A DNA stretch of 64,000 nt. Source: Betaproteobacteria bacterium (lineage in GTDB: Bacteria; Pseudomonadota; Gammaproteobacteria; Burkholderiales; SG8-39). Positions 12,213 to 22,499 of this stretch are shown in pieces. The translations under genes were made by a program, and so were the position numbers. Positions within the stretch are counted from its first letter, which is position 1; the number at the start of each line of letters is the position of its first letter. A model generated the notes under the pieces. It was not told where the DNA came from and searched no databases. It worked only from the letters and a program-made list of their open reading frames with translations. The DNA is taken from positions 115,377-179,376 of the forward strand of contig SCTY01000010.1 in the NCBI GenBank assembly GCA_004297625.1, in the 5' to 3' direction.

Positions 12213-12908
12213 ATGAAGCTGAGCATCTACCGCTACGACCCGGACAAGGACGCAAGACCGTACATGCAGGACTACGAGGTGAAGCTCGAGCCGAGCGACC
12301 GGATGCTGCTCGACGCGCTGGTGAAGGCGAAAGCGCAGGACGACACGCTCGCCTTCCGCCGCTCCTGCCGCGAGGGCGTGTGCGGCTCGGATGCCTTCAA
12401 CATCAACGGCAAGAACCAGCTCGCGTGCATCACCAAGCTCGCCGATCTGCCCGAGCACGTGAGCGTGCGCCCGCTGCCCGGCCTGCCGGTGATCCGCGAC
12501 CTCATAGTCGACATGACGCAGTTTTTCAAGCAATACCACTCGATCAAGCCGTACGTGATCAACAACGATCCGCCGCCCGAGCGCGAGCGGCTGCAGTCGC
12601 CGGAGGAGCGCGAGGAGCTGAACGGCCTCTATGAGTGCATTCTTTGCGCTTGCTGCTCGACTGCCTGCCCGTCCTTCTGGTGGAATCCGGATAAGTTCGT
12701 CGGGCCGGCGGGGCTGCTGCAGGCGTACCGTTTCCTCGCCGACTCGCGCGACCAGGCGGCGAGCGAGCGCCTGGACAATCTCGAGGATCCGTACCGCTTG
12801 TTCCGCTGCCACACCATCATGAACTGCGTGGACGTCTGTCCCAAGGGCCTCAATCCCACCAAGGCCATCAACAACATCAAGGAAATGCTGGTCAAGCGCG
12901 CGGTTTGA
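12213..12908 (+). CDS. sdhB: Succinate dehydrogenase iron-sulfur subunit
   Basis: SdhB carries electrons from the flavin to quinone through three Fe-S clusters. The 231-residue protein has the [2Fe-2S] motif SCREGVCGSD (C52, C57, with D60 at the third position as is common) and C72. It then has CILCACCSTACP for the [4Fe-4S] cluster and CHTIMNCVDVCPKGLNP for the remaining ligands. The ATG is two bases after the sdhA stop. A short AT-leaning stretch encodes the LYECILCACCS cluster region. The stop overlaps the sdhE start by one base. Confidence 0.97.
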   Translation: MKLSIYRYDPDKDARPYMQDYEVKLEPSDRMLLDALVKAKAQDDTLAFRRSCREGVCGSDAFNINGKNQLACITKLADLPEHVSVRPLPGLPVIRDLIVDMTQFFKQYHSIKPYVINNDPPPERERLQSPEEREELNGLYECILCACCSTACPSFWWNPDKFVGPAGLLQAYRFLADSRDQAASERLDNLEDPYRLFRCHTIMNCVDVCPKGLNPTKAINNIKEMLVKRAV

Positions 12909-13129
12909 TGAACCGGGTCGAGAAACAGAAGCTGAAGTGGAAATGCCGCCGGGGCCTGCTCGAGCTCGACCTGGTGCTGGAAAAATATCTCGACAAATAC
13001 CCGGAAGACGCGGAGCTGCTGCCGCTGCTCGAGCTTCCCGACAACGAGCTGTGGGACATCGTGGCCGGGCGCACCGATGATTACGATCCCCGCTTGAGTG
13101 CTATCGTGGCGCGACTACGCGCCATTTAG
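12908..13129 (+). CDS. sdhE: Succinate dehydrogenase assembly factor SdhE
   Basis: SdhE (SDH5/YgfY family) helps attach FAD covalently to SdhA. The 73-residue protein carries the required RGxxE motif as RRGLLELD (R15, G16, E19), and [15 protein letters not shown] matches the family's second half. The ATG at 12908 shares its first base with the sdhB stop; a TTG one codon earlier is the alternative. Its position right after sdhB fits its role. Confidence 0.92.
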   Translation: MNRVEKQKLKWKCRRGLLELDLVLEKYLDKYPEDAELLPLLELPDNELWDIVAGRTDDYDPRLSAIVARLRAI

Positions 13130-13143
13130 GAAGGAATCCTGCC

Positions 13144-14436
13144 ATGGCTGAAAAAACCGCGACCCTCAAGCTCCCCGACGGGAAGACCATCGACTTCCCG
13201 GTGCACGCCGGCAGCACCGGGCCCGATGTGGTCGACATCCGTGCGCTGTACGGAAAGACCGGGCTGTTCACCTACGATCCGGGCTTCCTGTCGACCGCGA
13301 GCTGCAGCTCGTCGATCACCTACATCGACGGCGACGCGGGCGTGCTGCTCTACCGCGGCTATCCGATCGAGCAGCTCGCGCAGCACTGCGACTTCCTGGA
13401 GGTGTGCTACCTGCTGCTGCACGGCGAGCTGCCGAACCGCAAGCAGAAGGAAGAGTTCGACGGCATCGTCACGCACCACACGATGGTGCACGAGCAGCTT
13501 GCGCGCCTGTACCAGGGGTTCCGGCGCGACGCGCATCCGATGGCGGTGATGGTCGGCGTGGTCGGCGCGCTCTCGGCCTTCTACCACGACGCGCTCGACA
13601 TCAACGACCCGGCGCACCGCACCATCTCGGCGTTCCGCCTCATCGCGAAGATGCCGACCATCGTATCCATGTCGTACAAGTACTCCATCGGCCAGCCGTT
13701 CATGTATCCGCGCAACGACCTCTCGTACACCGCGAACTTCATGCGCATGATGTTCGGCGTGCCGACCGAGGAGTACAAGGTGAACAAGGTGCTGGTGCGC
13801 GCGCTCGACCGCATCTTCATCCTGCACGCCGACCACGAGCAGAACGCGTCCACCTCCACGGTGCGGCTGGCGGGCTCCTCCGGCGCCAACCCCTACGCCT
13901 GCATCGCCGCGGGCATCGCCTGCCTGTGGGGACCCGCGCACGGCGGCGCCAACGAAGCCTGCCTCGAGATGCTCGAGGAGATCGGCGACGTTTCCAAGGT
14001 GGGAGAGTTCATCGGCAAGGTGAAGGACAAGAATTCGGGCGTGCGCCTGATGGGCTTCGGCCACCGCGTCTACAAGAATTACGACCCGCGCGCGAAGCTC
14101 ATGCGCGAGACCTGCCACGAGGTGCTGAACGAGCTCGGCCTGCACAACGACCGGCTCTTCAAGCTGGCGCTGGCCCTGGAGAAGATCGCGCTGGAAGATG
14201 ATTATTTTGTAAGTAGAAAATTGTATCCAAACGTCGACTTCTATTCCGGCATCGTGCAGCGCGCGCTCGGCATCCCGGTCGCCATGTTCACGTGCATCTT
14301 CTCGCTCGCGCGCACCGCCGGCTGGATCGCGCAGTGGCAGGAAATGATCACCGATCCGGAGTACAAGATCGGCCGCCCGCGCCAGCTTTACAAGGGCGCG
14401 ACCGAGCGCGACGTGAAGCCTATCGACAAGAGGTAA
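13144..14436 (+). CDS. gltA: Citrate synthase
   Basis: This enzyme condenses acetyl-CoA with oxaloacetate. The 430-residue hexameric-type protein shows the N-terminal beta domain ([13 protein letters not shown]) and the catalytic set His266 (GPAHGGANE), His307 ([13 protein letters not shown]) and Asp364 (PNVDFYSG). An AGGAATCC ribosome-binding region lies upstream. It follows sdhE by 14 bp and precedes sucA by 7 bp, so it is in the sdh-suc operon. A rare-codon patch (GTA AGT AGA AAA TTG TAT CCA) lies at 14206-14230, next to the active-site Asp. Confidence 0.97.
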   Translation: MAEKTATLKLPDGKTIDFPVHAGSTGPDVVDIRALYGKTGLFTYDPGFLSTASCSSSITYIDGDAGVLLYRGYPIEQLAQHCDFLEVCYLLLHGELPNRKQKEEFDGIVTHHTMVHEQLARLYQGFRRDAHPMAVMVGVVGALSAFYHDALDINDPAHRTISAFRLIAKMPTIVSMSYKYSIGQPFMYPRNDLSYTANFMRMMFGVPTEEYKVNKVLVRALDRIFILHADHEQNASTSTVRLAGSSGANPYACIAAGIACLWGPAHGGANEACLEMLEEIGDVSKVGEFIGKVKDKNSGVRLMGFGHRVYKNYDPRAKLMRETCHEVLNELGLHNDRLFKLALALEKIALEDDYFVSRKLYPNVDFYSGIVQRALGIPVAMFTCIFSLARTAGWIAQWQEMITDPEYKIGRPRQLYKGATERDVKPIDKR

Positions 14437-14443
14437 CGCGCGC

Positions 14444-17272
14444 ATGATGAAGGACTTCCAGGTCAGCTCGTACTTGTTCGGCGGCAATGCGCCGTTCATC
14501 GAGGATCTGTACGAGCGCTACCTCGTCAATCCGACGGCCGTGCCGGAGGAATGGCGCGAGTACTTCGACCGCATGCAAGTCATGCCCGGCGCCGCCGTGA
14601 AGGACGTGGCGCACGCGCCGGTGGTGCAGGCCTTCGTCGAGCGCGCGAAAGCGGGTCGCTTCACCAGTGAAAGAACCTTCCCCGTTGAGCCGGTCGCGCC
14701 CGAGCGGCTGCAGGTCGCGGCGCTGCTCTTGGTGACTTCCTACAGGATCGCCGGGTCGCGCTGGGCGACGCTCGACCCGCTGAAGCGCATGCCGCGCCCG
14801 CACGTCCCCGAGCTCGAGCCCGCGTACTACGACCTCTCGGAAGCCGACCTCGAGCACGTCGTGAACGCGGGCTCCTTCGTGGGGCTGGACAGGTGTTCCC
14901 TGCGAACGCTTCTTCAGGCGCTGCGCGACACGTACTGCCGCAACATCGGCTTCGAGTACATGTTCATCTCGGACCGGGCACAGCGCCTGTGGATCCAGGA
15001 GCGCGTCGAGCCGGTGCGCGGCCTGCTGCAGCTCGGCGCGGATCAGCAGCAGCGCCTGCTCGAGAAATTGACCGAGGCCGAGCACCTCGAGCGCTACCTG
15101 CACACCAAGTACGTGGGCCAGAAGCGCTTCTCGCTCGAAGGCGGCGAGAGCCTGATTCCGTGCATCGATGACCTCATCCAGCGCGCCGCAGCCAAGGGCG
15201 TGCAGGAGATCGTGATCGGCATGGCGCACCGCGGGCGCCTCAACGTGCTCGTCAACGTGCTCGGCAAGATGCCGGCGGATCTGTTCCTCGAGTTCGAGGG
15301 CAAGCACGGCCACGAGCTGCCCTCGGGCGACGTCAAGTACCACAACGGCTTTTCTTCGGATATTTCGACACCGGGCGGCCCGGTGCACCTGTCGCTCGCC
15401 TTCAATCCCTCGCATCTCGAGATCGTCAATCCGGTGGTCGAGGGCTCGGTGCGCGCGCGCCAGCGCCGCCGGGACGATAAAACGGGCGACCAGGTGCTGC
15501 CGATCCTCGTGCACGGCGACGCGGCGTTCTCGGGGCAGGGCGTGGTCATGGAGACGCTCAACCTTTCCGGCACGCGCGGCTACGGCACCGGCGGCACGGT
15601 GCACATCATCGTCAACAACCAGATCGGCTTCACCACCTCGGATCCGCGCGACGCGCGCTCCACGATCTACTGCACCGACGTGGCGAAGATGGTCGAGGCG
15701 CCGATCTTCCACGTGAACGGCGACGACCCGGAGGCGGTGCTGTTCGTCACGCAGCTCGCGCTCGACTTCCGCCAGAGGTTCCACAAGGACGTGGTGATCG
15801 ACATCGTCTGCTTCCGCAAGCTCGGCCACAACGAGCAGGACGAGCCGCTCGTCACGCAGCCGCTGATGTACAAGAAGATCGCGCAGCACCCGGGCGCGCG
15901 CAGCGTGTACGCCGAGCGGCTCGTGACCCAGGGCGTCATCGCGCCGCAGGAGCCGGAGCAGATGATCCGGCAATACCGCGCGACGCTCGACGCCGGCAAG
16001 CAGACGGTGAGCCCGGTGCTGTCGAGCTTCAAGAGCAAGTTCGCGGTGGACTGGGCGCCGTTCCTGAATTCGAAGTGGACCGACGCCGCCGACACGCAAG
16101 TGCCGCTCGCCGAATTGCAAAGGCTCGCCGAGCGCGTGACCACGGTCCCCGAGGGCTTCAAGCTGCATCCCACGGTGGCGCGCGTCATGGAAGCGCGCAG
16201 GCAGATGGCCGCCGGCAACGTGCTGGTCGACTGGGGAATGGCGGAGACGCTCGCCTACGCGTCTCTGCTCGCCAACGGCTACGACGTGCGCATGTCCGGC
16301 CAGGACTCGGGCCGCGGAACCTTCGCGCACCGCCACTCCGTGCTGCACGACCAGGAGCGCGAGCGCTGGGACGAAGGCACTTACGTGCCCCTGCAGAACG
16401 TCTCCAAGGACCAGGGCGACTTCGTCGTCATCGACTCGGTGCTCTCGGAGGAGGCGGTGCTCGGCTTCGAGTACGGCTTTTCGACCGCCGAACCGAATGC
16501 GCTCGTCATCTGGGAAGCGCAATTCGGCGACTTCGCCAACGGCGCGCAGGTGGTGATGGACCAGTTCATCAGCTCGGGCGAGAGCAAATGGGGCCGGGTA
16601 TGCGGGCTGGTCCAGTTCCTGCCGCACGGCTACGAAGGGCAGGGCCCCGAGCACTCCTCGGCGCGCCTGGAGCGCTACCTGCAGCTCTGCGCCGAGCACA
16701 ACATCCAGGTCTGCGTGCCGAGCACCGCGGCGCAGGTCTTCCACCTGCTGCGCCGGCAGATGCTGCGCCCGTTCCGCAAGCCGCTTGTGGTTATGACTCC
16801 AAAGTCGCTCTTGAGAAAAAAAGAAGCCTCGTCGCCCATTCACGATCTCGCGAACGGCTCGTTCCAGACGGTGATCCCCGAGGTGCAAGAGCTCGAGCCC
16901 AAGGACGTAAAGCGCGTCATCATGTGCTGCGGCAAGGTCTATTACGACCTGCTCGCGAAACGAACCGAGCTGAAGAGGGCCGACGTGGCGATCATCCGCG
17001 TCGAGCAGCTCTATCCGTTCCCGCACAAGCAGTTCGAGGCGCAGATGAAGCGCTACCCGAACGCCCACGAGGCGCTCTGGTGCCAGGAGGAGCCGCAGAA
17101 CCAGGGCGCGTGGTACCAGACGGCGCATTACTTCCGCGAGAACATGCGCGAGGACCAGAAACTGCATTACGCCGGCCGCGCCGCCTCGGCCGCGCCGGCC
17201 AGCGGCTACGCCGCCCGGCATACCGAGACCCAGAGGGCGCTCCTCGAGCAGGCTTTCGGCAAGTACCGCTAA
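14444..17272 (+). CDS. sucA: 2-oxoglutarate dehydrogenase E1 component
   Basis: SucA decarboxylates 2-oxoglutarate with thiamine diphosphate and passes the succinyl group to the lipoyl arm of SucB. The 942-residue length fits the family. Motifs seen are YLFGGNAPFIEDLYERYL at the N terminus, IGMAHRGRLNVLVNVLGK, HVNGDDPEAV with the ThDP/Mg site, FRKLGHNEQDEP, and SGQDSGRGTFAHRHSVLHDQ in the transketolase-like half. Two tandem ATGs (14444 and 14447) are possible starts. A palindromic repeat occupies the gap to sucB. An AT-rich patch with TTG AGA AAA AAA GAA lies at about 16810-16830. Confidence 0.97.
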   Translation: MMKDFQVSSYLFGGNAPFIEDLYERYLVNPTAVPEEWREYFDRMQVMPGAAVKDVAHAPVVQAFVERAKAGRFTSERTFPVEPVAPERLQVAALLLVTSYRIAGSRWATLDPLKRMPRPHVPELEPAYYDLSEADLEHVVNAGSFVGLDRCSLRTLLQALRDTYCRNIGFEYMFISDRAQRLWIQERVEPVRGLLQLGADQQQRLLEKLTEAEHLERYLHTKYVGQKRFSLEGGESLIPCIDDLIQRAAAKGVQEIVIGMAHRGRLNVLVNVLGKMPADLFLEFEGKHGHELPSGDVKYHNGFSSDISTPGGPVHLSLAFNPSHLEIVNPVVEGSVRARQRRRDDKTGDQVLPILVHGDAAFSGQGVVMETLNLSGTRGYGTGGTVHIIVNNQIGFTTSDPRDARSTIYCTDVAKMVEAPIFHVNGDDPEAVLFVTQLALDFRQRFHKDVVIDIVCFRKLGHNEQDEPLVTQPLMYKKIAQHPGARSVYAERLVTQGVIAPQEPEQMIRQYRATLDAGKQTVSPVLSSFKSKFAVDWAPFLNSKWTDAADTQVPLAELQRLAERVTTVPEGFKLHPTVARVMEARRQMAAGNVLVDWGMAETLAYASLLANGYDVRMSGQDSGRGTFAHRHSVLHDQERERWDEGTYVPLQNVSKDQGDFVVIDSVLSEEAVLGFEYGFSTAEPNALVIWEAQFGDFANGAQVVMDQFISSGESKWGRVCGLVQFLPHGYEGQGPEHSSARLERYLQLCAEHNIQVCVPSTAAQVFHLLRRQMLRPFRKPLVVMTPKSLLRKKEASSPIHDLANGSFQTVIPEVQELEPKDVKRVIMCCGKVYYDLLAKRTELKRADVAIIRVEQLYPFPHKQFEAQMKRYPNAHEALWCQEEPQNQGAWYQTAHYFRENMREDQKLHYAGRAASAAPASGYAARHTETQRALLEQAFGKYR

Positions 17273-17280
17273 GACCCGAA

Positions 17281-17342
17281 ATCAGGGACAGACCACGTTT
17301 TTCTTGGCTGCGCGCTGAAAAAAAACGTGGTCTGTCCCTGAT
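17281..17342. repeat. Inverted repeat, gggacagaccacg family, copy 2
   Basis: The arms at about 17281-17303 and 17317-17342 (atcagggacagaccacgttt on the left) are nearly exact reverse complements around a short GC-rich loop. The arm core is the same as in the repeat at 1874-1922. It lies in the 176-bp gap between sucA and sucB, inside what is otherwise a tight operon, and could act as an RNA hairpin that lowers or protects downstream message. Confidence 0.85.
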
Positions 17343-17448
17343 TTTCTTGATTTCTAGTAACCTTCGCTCCCCGGCGAGATACTCGCTGGTTTTTCGCAAC
17401 CCGGGAAAGGTCGAGCCCGAACCGGGGAAAAACTGAACGGGATCAAAG

Positions 17449-18644
17449 ATGATCATCGAAGTGAAAGTACCGCAGCTTTCGGAGTCGGTCTCGGAGGCGA
17501 CGCTTCTCGACTGGCACAAGGGGGAAGGGGAAGCCGTCAAGCGCGACGAGAACCTGATCGATATCGAGACCGACAAGGTGGTGCTCGAGCTGCCCGCGCC
17601 GGCCGACGGCGTCCTCGTCAAGATCATGAAGCAGAGCAAGGACTCGGTCGGCTCGGGCGACGTCATCGCGCAGATCGACACCGAAGCGCAGGCCGCGGCG
17701 CCGGTGAAGAAGGAAGAGAAGCCGCAAGAAAAGCCCAGGGCCGCGCCCCCGGTGATGCCGGCGGCGCAGAAGCTCGCGGCCGAGAAGGGCATCGACACCG
17801 CGAAGACTCTCGGCACCGGGCGCGACGGCCGGGTGACCAAGGGCGATGTCCTGGAAGCCGCCGCCAGGACGCCAGCCGCGCAGCCTGCAGCGCCGAGGCC
17901 GACGCCGCAGCCAGCCCCCTCGGTGAACCTCGAACCGCTCTTTTCGGGCCGCCCGGAGCAGCGGGTGCCGATGTCGCGGTTGCGCCAGCGCGTCGCCGAG
18001 CGCCTGGTCCAGGCCCAGTCGACCGCCGCCATCCTCACCACGTTCAACGAGGTGAACATGGCGCCGGTGATCGAGCTGCGCAAGAAGTACCAGGAGCGCT
18101 TCGAGAAGGAGCACGGCGTGCGCCTGGGGTTCATGTCGTTCTTCGTCAAGGCGTCGGTGCACGCGCTCAAGCGCTACCCGGTGGTGAACGCCTCGATCGA
18201 CGGCACCGACATCGTCTACCACGGCTACTTCGACATCGGCATCGCGGTCGCCAGCCCGCGCGGGCTGGTGGTGCCGATCCTGCGCGACGCCGACCGCATG
18301 AGCTTCGCCGAGATCGAGAAGAAGATCGGCGATTTCGGCAAGCGCGCGCAGGACGGCAGGCTCGGCATCGAGGAGCTTACCGGCGGCACGTTCTCCATTT
18401 CCAACGGCGGCGTATTCGGCTCGATGCTCTCGACGCCCATCATCAATCCGCCACAATCGGCGATCCTCGGCGTGCACCTCACCAAGGACCGGCCGGTGGT
18501 CGAAAACGGCCAGATCGTGATCCGGCCGATGAATTACCTGGCGCTCTCCTACGATCACCGCATCGTCGACGGCCGCGAAGCCGTGCTTTCCCTGGTGGCG
18601 ATCAAGGAAGCGCTGGAAGATCCGGCACGCCTCATCCTCGAGAT

Positions 18645-18648
<4 letters not shown>
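17449..18648 (+). CDS. sucB: Dihydrolipoyllysine succinyltransferase, E2 of the 2-oxoglutarate dehydrogenase complex
   Basis: SucB forms the core of the complex and transfers succinyl groups to CoA. The 399-residue protein has an N-terminal lipoyl domain with [11 protein letters not shown] (lipoylated Lys43), an Ala/Pro-rich linker, a peripheral-subunit-binding domain ([19 protein letters not shown]), another Pro/Ala linker, and the catalytic domain ending in [15 protein letters not shown] (His370, Asp374). Order and length are standard. The 176-bp spacing from sucA is unusual and holds a palindrome; its stop overlaps the lpdA ATG (ATGA). Confidence 0.97.
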
Positions 18649-20060
<1,412 letters not shown>

Positions 20061-20061
20061 A

Positions 20062-20377
20062 TCGCTTGGCGCGCGCGATCGCGGCCGCAGCGCTGCTGCG
20101 CGCGGACCCGGAGAAGGAGGTGTTTCTCGGGCTCGAAGCCAACGAGCAGCGCGTGAAGACGCTCGATCTGAGCCACCACCGCGTCGTGGCCTTCGCCACG
20201 CACGGGCTCGTGCCCGGCGACCTGGAGGGGCTCGGCGAGCCGGGGCTCGCATTGTCCAATCCCGAGCTCGCCGGCGCGCGCGCGCTTCTCGTGTCCAACC
20301 GGCCGGTCGAGACCGTGTCGGCGCGGCTTCTCCCGCTCTTCTGGGCGCCGTTCTCGCTGGTGGGAGACGGCAACTGA
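20062..20377 (+). pseudogene. Remnant of a CHAT-domain (caspase-like) protein
   Basis: Between lpdA and zapE one frame reads EVFLGLEANEQRVKTLDLSH, then HRVVAFATHGLVPGDLEGLG, EPGLALSNPE, LAGARALLVSNRPVETVSAR and finally PLFWAPFSLVGDG. These are consecutive pieces of a CHAT protease domain: the catalytic His is in FATHG. The stretch that should carry the catalytic Cys (usually LSACNT) is missing between SNPE and LAGARALL, and a second gap precedes PLFWAPF. No start codon or N-terminal repeats remain. This is a doubly deleted relic; the assignment is from motif memory. The last bases overlap the probable zapE start. Confidence 0.7.
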
Positions 20378-21468
20378 CCGAGCTGAGCGCCCCGGACGTC
20401 GTTTCGCTTTACGAGCAGCACCTCGAGAAGCGCGGCTTCGTCGCCGACGCGTCGCAATGGCGGGCGGTGGAACGGCTGCAGCGGCTTTACGAGGAGTGGA
20501 CCGCGTACAAGGCGCGGCGCAACAACGCGCTGAAGCGCCTGGTAGTGAAGCCGCCTTTGCCCAAGGGCGTGTATCTCTGGGGCGCCGTCGGGCGCGGCAA
20601 GAGCTTCCTCATGGACAGCTTCTATCTTTGCCTGCCGCTCGTGCGCAAGCGCCGCGTTCACTTCCATCATTTCATGCGCGAGATCCACCGCGAGCTCGAC
20701 GAGCTGAAGGGCACCGAGGACCCGATCGCGGCAGCGGCCGCGCGCACCGCGAGGCGCTACCGGCTCATCTGCTTCGACGAGTTCCACGTCTCCGACATCG
20801 CCGACGCCATGATCCTCGGCCGCTTCCTCGAGCAGGTGATGGAGCGCGGCGTCGTGTTCTGCATGACGAGCAACTACGCGCCCGACGAGCTCTATCCCAA
20901 CGGGCTGCAGCGCGCGCGGTTCGCGCCGGCGATCGAGCTGCTGAAGCGCCGGCTGGACGTGATCCAGGTGGACAACGGCACGGATTACCGGCGGCTCAAG
21001 ATGGAGCGCCTCAGGGTCTACCACACCGAGCCGGACCGCGAAGCGCGGCTCGAGACCATCTTCGAGGAGCTGCGCGACGTGGAGCCCGAGCGCCAGGCGC
21101 TCGACGTCGAGGGTCGCACCATCCCTTACCGCAAGCGCGCGGGCGGGCTGGTGTGGTTCGATTTCCAGGCGCTGTGCGGCAGCGCGCGCTCGTACACCGA
21201 TTACGTGGACCTCGCGCAACGCTTCCACACGGTGATGCTCTCCGGCGTGCCGCGCATGTCGCCGAAGAACGCGGACGCCGCGCGCCGCTTCACCTGGCTC
21301 GTGGACGTCTTCTACGACGACAAGGTGAACCTCGTCGTCGCGGCCGAGGACGAGCCCGAGCGCCTGTTCACCGAGGGCGAGCACAGCGCCGAGTTCCAGC
21401 GCACGGTGAGCCGGCTGCACGAGATGCAATCGGTGCGCTACCTGCAGACCGAGCGCGTTCGGATATGA
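20374..21468 (+). CDS. zapE: AFG1-like ATPase, cell division protein ZapE
   Basis: ZapE is an AAA-type ATPase linked to FtsZ ring constriction. The protein has Walker A GAVGRGKS, HFHHFMREIH, Walker B LICFDEFHVSD and the sensor-like MTSNYAPDELYPNGLQR, all typical. The conserved N terminus (DVVSLYEQHLEKRGFVAD and onward) lies upstream of the first usual start codon, GTG at 20467, and has no in-frame ATG, GTG or TTG. I therefore start at CTG 20374, which overlaps the stop of the CHAT remnant as CTGA. A 333-residue product from 20467 is the conservative alternative. It is not part of TCA metabolism. Confidence 0.9.
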   Translation: MTELSAPDVVSLYEQHLEKRGFVADASQWRAVERLQRLYEEWTAYKARRNNALKRLVVKPPLPKGVYLWGAVGRGKSFLMDSFYLCLPLVRKRRVHFHHFMREIHRELDELKGTEDPIAAAAARTARRYRLICFDEFHVSDIADAMILGRFLEQVMERGVVFCMTSNYAPDELYPNGLQRARFAPAIELLKRRLDVIQVDNGTDYRRLKMERLRVYHTEPDREARLETIFEELRDVEPERQALDVEGRTIPYRKRAGGLVWFDFQALCGSARSYTDYVDLAQRFHTVMLSGVPRMSPKNADAARRFTWLVDVFYDDKVNLVVAAEDEPERLFTEGEHSAEFQRTVSRLHEMQSVRYLQTERVRI

Positions 21469-21503
21469 TGCCGGTGAACGGCGATACGGACGAGGAACGA
21501 GAG

Positions 21504-22499
21504 ATGGAGAAGTTCAAGGCTTTCAAGCTCACCGAAGTAGAGAAAAAGATCCGCGCAGAGTTCGTGGAGGTCACCCTCGACGATCTCGATCCCGGCGACG
21601 TGGTCCTGCGCGTCGCCTACTCGAGCGTCAACTACAAGGACGCGCTCGCCGCCACCGGCAAGGGGAAGATCCTGCGCAGAGCGTCGTGCATAGGCGGTAT
21701 CGACTTTTCCGGGACCGTGCTTTCGTCGACCGATCCGCGTTTCGCCAAGGGCGATGCCGTACTTACGGTCGGTGGCGAGTATGTCGGGGTCTCTCACGAC
21801 GGCGGCTACGCGGCCTACGCGCGGGTGCCGGGCGATTACATCACCAAGGTGCCGCCGGGCATGTCGCTGTGGGAAGCGATGGCGTTCGGCACCGCCGGCT
21901 ACACCGCCGGGATCGCCATGGTGCGCATGGAGCACGAAGGCTTGAAGCCCGCCAATGGCCCGGTGATCGTGAGCGGCGCCACCGGAGGCGTGGGGTCCAT
22001 CGCGGTATCCATCCTCGCCCGGCTCGGCTACCACGTCGTTGCGCTGACCGGGAAGGAGAGCGAGTCGGACTGGCTCAAAAAGCTGGGCGCGAAGGAGATT
22101 CTGCTGCGGCAAAGCCTGAACCTCGAGAAGATCAAGCCGCTCGACAAGGCGATGTGGGCCGGTGCAGTCGACAACCTGGGCGGCCCGGTGCTCGCATGGA
22201 TGGCGAGCACGATGAAGGAGAACGGCGTCATCGCATCCATCGGGCTTGCCGCAAGCCCGCAGCTGAACACCTGGGTGATGCCCTTCATCCTGCGGGGCGC
22301 GCGGCTGCTCGGCATCAATTCGGGCGACGGCTCCGCCGATGTCCGGGAGACCGTATGGCGGCGCCTGGCGAGCGACATGAAGCCGCCGCTGCTCAAGGAA
22401 ATGTGCCGCACGATCCCGCTGCGCGAGCTGCCCGGCGTGTTCGATGATTACATCAACGCGAAGGTGACCCGCAGAACCGTCGTGGATCTCAGCGAATGA
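21504..22499 (+). CDS. acuI: Acrylyl-CoA reductase-like oxidoreductase (AcuI/YhdH family)
   Basis: This is a medium-chain dehydrogenase/reductase of 331 residues. AcuI members reduce acrylyl-CoA to propionyl-CoA with NADPH. It shows YSSVNYKDALAATGKGKI near the N terminus, GGIDFSGTV, the nucleotide motif SGATGGVGSIAVSIL (residues 157-171), and GAVDNLGG, all as in YhdH/AcuI. The ATG at 21504 is chosen for the GAGGAA ribosome-binding site; two ATGs at 21465-21468 are alternatives. It overlaps prpE as ATGA, so its product and the PrpE product are both propionyl-CoA, which supports the AcuI reading. Exact substrate is inferred. Confidence 0.85.
   Translation: MEKFKAFKLTEVEKKIRAEFVEVTLDDLDPGDVVLRVAYSSVNYKDALAATGKGKILRRASCIGGIDFSGTVLSSTDPRFAKGDAVLTVGGEYVGVSHDGGYAAYARVPGDYITKVPPGMSLWEAMAFGTAGYTAGIAMVRMEHEGLKPANGPVIVSGATGGVGSIAVSILARLGYHVVALTGKESESDWLKKLGAKEILLRQSLNLEKIKPLDKAMWAGAVDNLGGPVLAWMASTMKENGVIASIGLAASPQLNTWVMPFILRGARLLGINSGDGSADVRETVWRRLASDMKPPLLKEMCRTIPLRELPGVFDDYINAKVTRRTVVDLSE

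Noticed and set aside
14420..17221. 933-codon minus-strand ORF opposite sucA
   Set aside because: Shadow ORF caused by high GC; sucA motifs are unambiguous on the plus strand.
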